Below, one piece after another: positions 56,046-64,000 of a stretch of 64,000 nt of DNA (position 1 is the stretch's first letter; each line of letters opens with the position of its first letter). Source of the stretch: Ixodes scapularis. Taxonomy: Eukaryota; Arthropoda; Arachnida; Ixodida; Ixodidae. The stretch is from assembly GCF_016920785.2 (NCBI RefSeq), contig NW_024609839.1, positions 21,825,085 to 21,889,084 of the forward strand, read 5' to 3'. The notes under the pieces are model-generated. The model searched no databases and was not told the DNA's origin. It saw nothing but the letters and a program-made list of their open reading frames with translations. The translations under genes were made by a program, and so were the position numbers.

Positions 56046-56102
56046 GATGTTTGTTGCGTGTTCAAACAGCCAGTAGACGTTTTGTTGAAACACATAGTAA
56101 TA
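55759..56102. other. unassigned spacer with (AAT)n microsatellite at 56003-56045
   Basis: 55759-56000 has no recognisable domain. The microsatellite and the following 50 bp look like a LINE tail junction in the same orientation as the LINE run. Confidence 0.4.
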
Positions 56103-56680
56103 ATAATAATCGATAAATCAATCAATCATACAATGTTTAATATAGTGCCCAGGAGAAACCTTGCGGTCTTGATACTGGCACACTGGACGGAAATGAATAC
56201 ATAAAACAGACAAATACAGAAGAGCAATGCACTATACAATATTCGCATATAATCATACAGGACATACACTGAGCTCAATGATAACAAAATAAAATGTGTA
56301 CGTCTTTTGTACAAGGATGAGAAATTGCATTAATGTAAAAACAAGTTTGAGAGGCTCTCAAAACGAATAACATACGAAGGAGTACCACAATCACAGACCC
56401 AACGATGTCTGTGCTGTCCGAATTCAATCTTAAAGTGAACCACAGTAATTATTGACCCGCCGGACAGGTTTTCAATTGATATAACAAGTGCCATGTAGAA
56501 CGAGTTACAAATATTGCGTTTCTCAGAGTAGTGGTTATAACACTCAGTCAGTCTAATAATAGGACTTAAGAGACTAAAATGTTTGAAAATATAAAATGAT
56601 GATTGATTCCGCTCAAATTTAATGCAGGTGCTTAAAGGTCCTCAAAGTGTCGTTTCGGGACCGTCAAAGTCCTAAAGACT
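56103..56680 (-). mobile_element. LINE copy K, 3' fragment
   Basis: 56103-56200 carries CAATCAATCATACAATG and CCTTGCGGTCTTGATACTGG, the same 3' UTR words as at 36890 and 43740. The upstream part (56200-56680) probably belongs to it but is too decayed to read. Confidence 0.65.
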
Positions 56681-56739
56681 TGTGTCCTACAAGTCTACAA
56701 AAAGCACACATAAAGTAAAAGAAAAGGCTCGAGGTACAC

Positions 56740-57170
56740 GTAAGCACTTCTTATGAGTTGTGAATGCGAAAGCACGCACGCCGCTCTTCCGCTTCCTTAT
56801 TCCGTATGCCGCGTACTTGCACCGACGGTCGAGCGCGAACGATCTCCTCGGCGCGCTGACCTTGGGCGTGGAGTGGAGGAGCCGCTGCCTCGCGGACACG
56901 CAGCGCCATGGGGTGTCGGTCGTTTAAACTGACGCGCAGCAGACAATGGAAGTCTCGTTTCTTGAAACTATGAGTTTCACTCCGCTCCTTTGCGATCGGG
57001 GAAGCCAGGTGCACGTGGCGTTCGGCTAGGCGTTTTGCTTGGTTTCTAAGCTGGGAGCCGGCTTCACTCGGAGAAAGGAGTGAAGGTGCCGTTTGGCGCG
57101 GCTTCAAAGCTGATGACGTCGGCTCGCTCCATGGGACCAGTTAAGGCTTTCGCATTAAAAACCACAAAAC
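56740..57170 (+). repeat. GC-rich dispersed repeat, copy 2 (pair of 5285-5715)
   Basis: Shares CTTATGAGTTGTGAATGCG, AGCGCCATGGGGTGTCGG, CGCGGCTTCAAA and GACGTCGGCTCGCTCCATG with copy 1 and ends in GCATTAAAAACCAC. ORFs on the minus strand here (56687-56899, 56751-57107) lack known domains. Confidence 0.6.
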
Positions 57171-57199
57171 AAAGAAGCTACAGAGAGTCAGGGACGCGA

Positions 57200-57510
57200 C
57201 TAGGTAAATATCGTTGAACAAGAATTGTAGAGTACCAAATCATCACAAGTCTTAAATGTTAACGTTATTATACTATGAATGAGCAAATGGTCTTCAATTT
57301 TCTTTTAACTTTCCACGACAAGTGATATCACTGAGCACAGGTGGGAGGTTGCTAAAAATGTGTGGAACGTAATGACTCCGAATGCATGTCCCAAAATGTG
57401 TGTTGTCCAAAATAATATAACAACAGCAACAACAACAACAACAACAATAAACATAATAGGTTTATTAATTGAAAAGTACAATTCTCAGTATAGGGTCAGC
57501 CAAATCCTAA
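57200..57510 (-). mobile_element. LINE C-terminal and 3' UTR fragments (copies L and M)
   Basis: The minus strand at 57365-57270 reads VPHIFSNLPPVLSDITCRGK, a LINE C-terminus. (AAC)n at 57418-57448 and a 3' UTR piece (57449-57507, minus GGATTTGGCTGACCC) mark a second copy, cut by the Harbinger MITE at 57511. Confidence 0.55.
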
Positions 57511-58066
57511 AGCCTGTTTCACACGCAGCGACTGTGCGGAAAAAAATCGTGCCACAGCCGACGCAGCGAGTGCGATTTCAATGTTTGGTTTCACTTGCTC
57601 CAACAAACGCGCGATTTCTGTTCGCGCGGCCGGCTCTTCGGACGCGGACGCGACGCGTTTGACTTTGCCTAAAATACAACAAAAAATGTCTTAATAAACA
57701 CAAATGTTTTACGAATACAATATATAACTGGATATTTCTAATGATTAAGCCTAAAACCAAACGCTTTTGAGTCTCTAAATGTATTTTCGAATACGCAGCT
57801 ATCGCGGATAAAAGCTGGCTAATAAACGGCTGGTTGACGAGAAAGCGATCGCACCGACAACCAGTCGCAGACTTACAGTAGCGCTCTGTGTTGTTCGTTT
57901 CTTTTACTTGTTCGGTGTTTTTAGCGCTTTTACCCTAAAAAATGGATTACCAACTAGCCCAAGTGCATACCCTTCTTCACTGCGACAGTGCGACTGCGAT
58001 TTTAATCGCACATTTACAGGGAATCGCACCGATTTCGGACGAGAATCGCACCATGTGAAACAGCCT
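57511..58066. mobile_element. PIF/Harbinger-type MITE with TAA TSD
   Basis: The TIRs AGCCTGTTTCACACGCAGCG and (inverted) AGGCTGTTTCACATGGTGCG are flanked by TAA at 57508-57510 and 58067-58069. The interior is rich in TGCGA words. A 3-bp TAA duplication and GGCTGTTTCACA-like ends fit Harbinger. A piece with CCAACTAGCCCAA (57949-57961) inside looks like a captured or inserted short repeat. No transposase. Confidence 0.75.
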
Positions 58067-58086
58067 TAAAGGGGCACTCAAGTGCA

Positions 58087-58376
58087 TTTTGGAGAAGTTT
58101 GTTTTTGAAAGTATATTGTTTGTTGGGTGCAGATCTTGGTGGTAGTAGCAAATACTCAAGTGAGAACCTTGAGGACTGAAGTGGAGAAGGGTTCAATATG
58201 AACAGCAGTTGAAAATGGGTCAGTCGGTCCTTTTTGGAGAAGTTTGTTTTTGAAAGTATATTGTTTGTTGGGTGCAGATCTTGGTGGTAGTAGCAAGTAC
58301 TCAAGTGAGAACCTTGAGGACTGAAGTGGAGAAGGGTTCCATGTGAACAGCAGTTGAACATGGGTCAGTCGTCTAG
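58087..58376 (+). repeat. two 145-bp direct repeats
   Basis: TTTTGGAGAAGTTTGTTTTT begins at 58087 and again at 58232. The two units are nearly identical through CAGATCTTGGTGGTAGTAGC, GAGGACTGAAGTGGAGAAGG and GGGTCAGTCG. High identity suggests a recent duplication. Confidence 0.93.
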
Positions 58377-58408
58377 AACTGGTCAATGAAAATGACCAGT
58401 TCTAGACG
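58370..58408. repeat. 16-bp perfect hairpin at the end of the duplication
   Basis: CGTCTAGAACTGGTCA (58370-58385) and TGACCAGTTCTAGACG (58393-58408) with a 7-nt loop. It overlaps the right end of the second 145-bp unit. Confidence 0.92.
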
Positions 58409-58649
58409 GCAAGGCGCCGAAATAAACTCGCAGCAAAAGAAATACGCAGGCACTATTTCTTCTTGGGGAGTTCATCCTGTGTCCCCACCACCGCCATAAA
58501 ATTCAACCAATAAAAATTGTGAATTTCGTGGAGATTTCGAAAGTTACTAATATTGCTCTTTTTAGACAGATGCACATTATATTTTGACAACCACGTCAAA
58601 TCTTAGGATGTAGGTGAAGTAATACAGCTATTATTGCTTGAAAACGAGC

Positions 58650-58994
58650 GAACTATGTTTTCTCCTTGCCTTGTTACGCGGGAGTGATGTGCCCGCGCGG
58701 CGACGAGGCTGCGTCGCTCCGTCAAGTTCAACTCCGTCGTCTACCTGGTTTCTTCCCGAGGCTCCCATTTCATCCCGTTCTCGAAGCAAGGTTCGCGAAG
58801 ATGCGAATGGTTACGTTGCACCAGGCAAAAAAACAACCACCGAGGACCTCCTCCACATTCCTCGTTTCTGTGCGGACAACTTCGAGGAATTCGCCACCGG
58901 TGAACGTAGTTGTGGACGCCCTCAGTCTGCTGTACCGACGCTTCTGCTTCCCGTCGCCTACGGGACCGAGCGAGGAACCCGCGAAAAAGTCCTG
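58650..58994 (+). CDS. candidate upstream exon, product unknown
   Basis: GC-rich stretch in AT-rich surroundings, ending in a strong donor (CTG|GTAAGT, 58995-59000). The most coding-like frame has GC-rich third positions and ends ...FCFPSPTGPSEEPAKKS with two bases carried into the next exon. Joining it directly to the exon at 59931 gives a stop, so an unseen exon would be required. The acceptor is not clear. I do not recognise the protein. The frame opening at 58638 is an alternative. Confidence 0.3.
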
Positions 58995-59705
58995 GTAAGT
59001 GTTTTGGTGACTTTTGTGAGTTTCATGAACGTCCTATTGTGCAGGAGTCTGCGTGACATACGTGTTCGAAACTGAGGGTGTTTTGTAGAAGAGAGAACCG
59101 TGTTTTTTCGATCCGGGTAAATAAACTACGCATCGTAGAAATCTGAATATCGCCGAGATGCTAGTGATGGCGACAGAATGCGAAAGTTTCCGAGCATGAC
59201 GTTACCTGAATCAAAAGGATACTAATGCTTTATTTGTACTCAGTGGGGAAGGATTACCGACGCGTACAGGGTTACAAAAGGCCATGCTGCCCCCACCAGA
59301 ATGGAGCCGATGCCCACCAAAGCCTAATAACGTCACGATCTTTTTTTTCTTCTAGGACCTAGGTTTTCTCTCTTTTACCGCAGACTTGGGTAATTTTGAA
59401 CATGATCAGCATCCACCAGCTCGCCTGCACACTCATTGTCGTCGTGTTCTGCGGTGCAGTTTATTTACTTGGACCAGAATGCACGGCTCTGTTTTCTCAA
59501 ACAGCTGCCACATCTAGCAAGCGACCGGCAGGAATTCTTTTTCTCCCGTCCTGCCGGTTCGAGCTTCATAACTGAGAACACGCTTCGTTCGCGAGCTTGG
59601 AGCGTGTATGCGCAGCCAAAGCACGGCGAAACGAGCGAATGTGGAAACCGGTCATCCAAATGAGACGCCTTGTGATGCCTGTGCTTGTCGTGCCGGTTCC
59701 CACGA

Positions 59706-59770
59706 GTGGCTCGCGCACTAAACGGCTAGTGCGCGAGCCACACGGGACGAGCGTAGCGCTCGTCCCGTGT
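59706..59770. repeat. two adjacent perfect hairpins
   Basis: GTGGCTCGCGCACTA / TAGTGCGCGAGCCAC (59706-59720, 59727-59741; 6-nt loop) is followed, with two bases shared, by ACACGGGACGAGCG / CGCTCGTCCCGTGT (59740-59753, 59757-59770; 3-nt loop). The short repeat with CCAACTCGCCCAA (59812-59824) follows. Confidence 0.95.
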
Positions 59771-59930
59771 GATTCTTCTACGTCCTCGTCTGCTTTTGCT
59801 GTTTCCTACGATGAATCCCCACCAACTCGCCCAACTCTTCATTCTTCTAAGTGTTAGAAACTATTGATCGCACAAATTGCATCATTCAGGCATTGTGAAA
59901 AACATTGTAGTATAATAGTGCTATTTGCAG

Positions 59931-60169
59931 GTCCTAGTCTCAGCAGCTGGACTGCTGCATCCTGCAAGGCAGAAAGGATGCAGAGGGACTGCACTGTCGA
60001 GATGAATCTCCCTGGTCGTGGAGGAGCCGGTACCGTTGATACTTTCGACTCTGCCGTCCCCTACTGCAGCAGCGAGGTGCCATACAACTGCATATTTCCT
60101 GCTCCCAGCAACATGCCAGACTCTGATGCGACATACTCTCCATCCCACTCTGCCGAAGGTTTCGAGAGG
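59931..60169 (+). CDS. penultimate exon of an unidentified host gene
   Basis: Acceptor TGCTATTTGCAG (to 59930) and donor GAG|GTAAGC (60170) bound a 239-bp exon, open in one frame with coding-like codon use. The protein is Ser/Pro-rich and acidic, with blocks such as GRGGAGTVDTFDSAVPYCSS and PAPSNMPDSDATYSPSHSAE. No domain is recognised; it reads like a disordered C-terminal region of a nuclear or signalling protein. It splices in frame to 60474. The previous exon must leave one base of a split codon. Confidence 0.6.
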
Positions 60170-60473
60170 TAAGCTATGCGTATGTGCGCCTAGAACTAAC
60201 AAGTTTGTCTGATCTTTGCACGCCTTGTGCATTTGTTTACCCTCCCTCCACATGCGTCCACATGCTTGTGCCCCTTTAATTTGGCCTAGTGACAGTGCTT
60301 GCTTGCTTTGTCATCGTGCGTTCCTCATGCTTTTTATTCTTGTCATTTCTTGTGTGCCCACCTTGTGTTCCGATGCGCCACAGACGAGTATTGATATATA
60401 TGCTCTCTGCATATTTTTTTATGTCCCTCACACGTAATACTGCATTGACTTTTCTTTTCATGTGCTGCCACAG
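60170..60473 (+). other. intron of the unidentified host gene
   Basis: 304-bp GT-AG intron with a pyrimidine-rich 3' end (TTGACTTTTCTTTTCATGTGCTGCCACAG). Confidence 0.6.
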
Positions 60474-60528
60474 ACATCCTGAAGAGACTACACCTTGGGA
60501 AAGCAGCTCTCCTTTTGGTCTTCAATGA
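60474..60528 (+). CDS. last coding exon of the unidentified host gene
   Basis: Joined to the preceding exon, the frame continues as GFE-R-HPEETTPWESSSPFGLQ and ends at TGA (60526-60528). Reading through the junction without frame disruption supports a true splice pair. The 3' UTR runs to about 60785 with AATAAA at 60762-60767. Confidence 0.6.
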
Positions 60529-60761
60529 ATGGGACTTTCAACGAGGAGGTAGACTGGAACTGTATAAACCAAACCTGGGCAACTGTGCGTGACAGCACAA
60601 ACATTTAACACAAGTTCAATACCATTCAGACTTACAAAGCTAAACATATTTTCCACTCTACGCTACGGTTTCCTCCCCCATCTGCAACATTGTCTCGTCT
60701 CGATTTTTCACTGGTTCACAAAGATACAACCTATTAGGCCTTGTTAACCTTTGAGGAAACA

Positions 60762-60767
60762 AATAAA
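60762..60767 (+). terminator. polyadenylation signal AATAAA
   Basis: 234 bp after the stop at 60528, in an A-rich context. Confidence 0.5.
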
Positions 60768-60789
60768 AATAGTTCTAGCCAAAGCCGAA

Positions 60790-61180
60790 TGACTATGCAC
60801 AGGTTTCTTCGGACAGTAGAACTTTTGCCAAGCACCAAGGAGCATGCTGGAAGTACATTTACAAACGGCATCTGCAAGAGTAACTGTTGCAGATGCCAAG
60901 ACATGCACACTCGGCATTTGCCTATGTCCGCACCATTCTCCTTTGTGCCTTGGCAAAAAGGTTTGATTTTAACTACTGAAAGGAATGTCAGTTAGTAATT
61001 TACTGGGTAACTCATATGTGCATTGAAGGAGCAAGAGCAAGCCTTGTTCCTAAACAGCGTAGTGTACGAGCCTTCCCAGCCAATGTGGCTTTGCGAACAA
61101 AGCCCTTGACTAGGATTTACATGCAACATAATCTGTCGGCACTCGTGTTTCGGCCAGTCTTTCTCTCTGTCTGTATCTAG
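60790..61180. other. intergenic, no gene seen
   Basis: One local inverted word (GGCATCTGCAAGAGTAACTGTTGCAGATGCC, 60868-60898) forms a hairpin; nothing else is recognised. The last 8 bp (GTATCTAG) are the TSD of the next element. Confidence 0.4.
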
Positions 61181-62315
61181 TAGTGATGGACCGAATCTAC
61201 CGAACTTCAGATTCGGATATGCCAAACTGTTGAAAGAAGTTTGACGAAAATTCGTTAAAAATTTGGCAAATGTCTTCGCACGAGCGAGATGCGACGGAGC
61301 CATGGATTGCAAATGGACGCCGTGCGGTTACCATCGGGCAGTCGAGTACAACCAGCGGTTACAGGAAGGTGTGAAGTATACGACATGGTAACTGTGTGTT
61401 TGTCAGCCTTTGTGAGTGTGGTTCTCTTCAATAGTTTTTTGCCTCAAGAATAACAATAATAATTTGTGGTAAGCTGCAAGCCACATAAGAACGTAATTAA
61501 AAAAAAATTGCCGGAGCAGCATTATGCAACAGACAACGTGGCGCAGTGGAGGATGATCGTTCAGAAGCGGTTACATGCATTGACGATCTCTCACGCTGTT
61601 CAGAAAATGCGCATAAAAATTGTTGCACCGTTTACATGACCCGCTGCGTAAAACCCGCTGCGTAAACCCAAAAGGTATCTCCGCTACGTAAAAAAATTGA
61701 CCGCTTCAAAAGCCATTGCCTTGGAAATTGCCTTCTCAAACGTTTTACCCGCATTCATAATTATAAAAACTTTGATAAAGTGTTTAGTGCTTTACGAACC
61801 TCACGACAGACTAGTTTCGAAAAGTGTGAACTCTGTGTTTGCTGCGTCAATCTACATTTGTTCTCCCATAAATCGGGCGCCTCCTGGAACCGCGAGTAAC
61901 ACGCGACTGGCGCCGAGCTGCTCTGTCAGCCATGTCGGTAAAACACGCGGATCCAAAGGATTGCGTTGTTCTGCTCTTAGGAGCTTTATAGTGCTCTGAT
62001 CGCTACTACCCAACCTCGGTGTCACACCACTTCTGTAAAAAGTCACTGTAAAATTGCCAGTAAACTTGCAAAAATGACACCTATACAATTTTCTTGCAGA
62101 ATATTACCTTATTTAGTAATAACTGTGTCAATACACATTTAAAAAATAAAAGAAACCTAAACCTTTTTTGACTGAAATACAAGATATCAACTTTTAGGTT
62201 TGGCAACAAAATATTGTTACCGAATGTTTAAAAAAGATCGGCGAAAATTCCGCTTTGTTCGGCCTAAGATTCGGCACCGAGTTTTCGATTCGGCAAAAAG
62301 TTTGGTCCCTCACTA
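61181..62315. mobile_element. 1.1-kb hAT element with perfect 8-bp TSD
   Basis: GTATCTAG flanks both sides (61173-61180, 62316-62323). The ends TAGTGATGGACCGAATCTAC and inverted TAGTGAGGGACCAAACTTTT match, and CCGAA / TTCGG words are dense in the subterminal regions. The interior has no recognisable transposase. Confidence 0.87.
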
Positions 62316-62323
62316 GTATCTAG

Positions 62324-63590
62324 TCTCGCTCTTTCATGATAATCTGAAATTCACAAAATTCATCGAGTCACCCAAAACAAACCATCTTAAAAAAATGTGC
62401 TTCCTCTTGGAGGTCACGGGAAACTCGAACAGCTATGAATGGGCAATATGCAAAATAGCAGTGGCCCTAATGGTTCAGGTGCACTCTGGAAGCAGGAGAG
62501 TGTCAACGGGTAGTTTCGGTTTCACTGGGTTGTGCATCTGTTATGCTATTGTCCCCGCACCACCATTGCTCACGTTGTTGTGGATGCTCCAGACTTGCGC
62601 ATGATGCAGTAAGTACCCTTTTCTTCTCGTTGCTACATATCGGTTGCAGCGAATAACGAAACAATTTGAATTTTTTTCTGACACCGGGGACGAGCAAGAA
62701 CGCCATCACGGTGAAGTCAAATGATCGACGAATTCCATGCCAGTTCACCACGTGCATTTGTTTGCAACCTTGAGATCAGCCACTGAGACTAGTACTCTGT
62801 TCCTACAACAGCCTTGTTTCCGCGGCCAATTTTTACACAGCAACGTAGCAAAGGGCGCTAGTTTGCGCTTGAACGTTCTCGTACAGAGAGCTTCGTAATG
62901 TATTGTGTTAAACCAATTGCAAATAGCGATTGGCGAACCAAGGGTGTTATAAAATGAGTGCTAGTCTCAGTGGATGTTTTCGAGATGGCAAACAAATGCA
63001 CGCAGCGAGCTGGCACGGCATTCGGCGTACGTCGCTCTACGTTCACTTCAGTTCGCCGTTGGAACGTTCTCCCTCAAAACCCGTGCCAGCAAAATTAATT
63101 GTTTGAATATTCGCCTAGTCAGACCTGTAGCGACGAGAAGAAAAGGGCACTTAGTGCATCGTTCACAAGTATGGAGCAATCCACGACGACGTGAGCAATG
63201 ACAATTTGGAGACAATAGCAGACGACAGATTCACAACCCGGCGAAACCGAAACTACTTGTTGACAGTCTCCTGTTCCCAGAGTGCACCTGAACCGCTGGG
63301 GGCGCTGCTATTTAACTTATTGCCCATTGGCTCCAATAGCTCGTAGCGTCCGCTGCAGTCAGTTGTAAGCTGAAACGGAGTATGGAAATATTTACACAGA
63401 AGCGCCGCGAAGATGGCAGCCAACAAAACCCCTAGTGTTCTTGGGGAGAAGTTACGCAAATCGATTACAACTTTGTAGTGGCCAATAGTAAGTTGTCACT
63501 TGGCTCTAACGGCTAACAATACATTTGTGTGAAGACCGACCAATGGACGATGCATTGTTTACTTTTGTGGTGAGAAAAACATGGTTCTAT
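62324..63590. other. no supported gene
   Basis: ORFs at 62395-62604 (plus) and 62503-62757 and 63253-63459 (minus) have no clear splice sites or domains. At 63410 AAGATGGCAGCC has a Kozak-like context but opens only 20 codons. Confidence 0.3.
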
Positions 63591-63611
63591 ACCCAGTATA
63601 ACAAAAACACT

Positions 63612-63617
63612 TTTATT
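63612..63617 (-). terminator. polyadenylation signal AATAAA
   Basis: On the minus strand, 66 bp beyond the stop at 63684, in GACTGAATAAAAGTG. Confidence 0.6.
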
Positions 63618-63683
63618 CAGTCGCAGCGATCAGGGCACAGGAACCCGGAAAATGTATCGCTGGCGATCGGTCCCTAATTGTTT

Positions 63684-63778
63684 TCACCATGCAGGAGGGC
63701 AGTGGTCGCCTGTTGCTTTGCCCCAGTCGCAGTCACAACCATAGCATCCACTGCCAATAGGCAGCGTACCAGAAGCAC
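63684..63778 (-). CDS. last exon of a gene ending in a Cys-rich tail
   Basis: On the minus strand an acceptor (ATTGTTTCAG, 63779-63788) opens a frame that reads ASGTLPIGSGCYGCDCDWGK and ends in GDHCPPAW plus TGA (63684-63686). Four cysteines fall within about 15 residues at the very C-terminus, typical of small secreted disulfide-rich proteins. An AATAAA follows at 63612-63617. One base of the first codon comes from the previous exon, which lies beyond 64000 (none is seen in 63789-64000). I cannot assign a family. Confidence 0.55.
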
Positions 63779-64000
63779 CTGAAACAATATCCATTGATTG
63801 AATGTAAGAAAAAAACACCACTTTAATTAATCACAGTAACTGAAGCAATGACCACACTGATCAGATGTAAGAAGGAATACTCTATATTCTAAGTGTACAC
63901 GTCTTGTGTTCGTTTCCCTGGGAAACCAATAACACATTATGCTGCTTTTATGTTCCCTTTCGCTGTGCATGTGATGCATCTGCCAACGAACAGCTAGGCG

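Noticed and set aside
58638..59075. 145-codon plus ORF running past the donor at 58995
   Set aside because: Its 3' part crosses a strong GTAAGT donor; the frame opening at 58666 has better codon use, and neither joins directly to 59931.
59402..59575. 57-codon ORF starting MISIHQLACTLIVVVFCGAV, signal-peptide-like
   Set aside because: The start overlaps a diverged CCAGCTCGCC short-repeat word and there is no mature domain; the hydrophobic run is probably chance.
63253..63459. Minus ORF with a hydrophobic signal-like start
   Set aside because: No splice or domain support; overlaps a TTCCCAGAGTGCAC repeat word also found at 17874.

Overview
This is a eukaryotic, intron-containing, repeat-dominated window. 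It looks like an arthropod genome and most likely a tick or other acarine. The reasons are an M13 (neprilysin-like) peptidase exon, a Cys-rich secreted-type terminal exon, spliceosomal GT-AG junctions, and a mix of Penelope-like, BEL/Pao, Gypsy, Jockey/CR1-type LINE, hAT and Harbinger elements. There is no prokaryotic signal: no operons, no RBS-led ORFs, no CRISPR. Species cannot be fixed from the sequence alone. Nearly all long ORFs are decayed transposon pieces or artefacts of trinucleotide-rich minisatellites.

Layout. 41-217 (minus) is an exon of an M13 peptidase whose downstream exons lie to the left of the window. 0.2-12.3 kb is mostly AT-rich intergenic or intronic DNA with a few dispersed repeats. 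12.3-15.45 kb holds three neighbouring copies of an unusual element family. Its ends are conserved (hairpin-forming AGAGCGCAGCTCT motifs, a CGTTTCCGGCTTGAGCGGCG module and a CGGCTTTCATTTT tail). Its cores are copy-specific arrays of palindromic words: TGACGTCA, GTCACGTGAC, CGCTAAATTTAGCG and a GCATTATGGG palindrome. Further copies lie at 21.3, 45.3 and 55.3 kb. 19.0-21.2 kb has two hAT elements, the larger with a transposase C-terminal remnant.

25.1-35.2 kb is a nested complex. A Gypsy reverse-transcriptase fragment lies beside an array of about 290-bp tandem repeats. That array was later split by a 6.1-kb head-to-head pair of Penelope-like elements and by an internally deleted BEL/Pao element with LTRs. 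The right-hand Penelope copy also carries two inverted-dimer (foldback) insertions. 35.2-55.3 kb is a head-to-tail run of at least nine LINE copies, all on the minus strand. Each 3' microsatellite tail abuts the next, 5'-truncated copy. Secondary insertions in or beside this run are a hAT element at 47.1 kb and element-family copies at 45.3 and 55.3 kb. 55.8-58.4 kb holds LINE 3' fragments, a Harbinger MITE and a tandem duplication.

58.6-60.8 kb probably contains a host gene on the plus strand: two well-supported 3' exons, a stop at 60528 and an AATAAA at 60762, with one weaker upstream exon candidate. 61.2-62.3 kb is another hAT element. 63.59-63.78 kb is the last exon of a minus-strand gene that continues off the right edge and ends in a short Cys-rich tail.

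The host genes show no visible functional link to each other. The main biology here is layered transposition. Target-site duplications and interruptions allow a relative order: the satellite came first, then the Penelope pair and BEL/Pao, then foldback insertions inside Penelope; separately, the LINE run came first, then hAT and element-family insertions.
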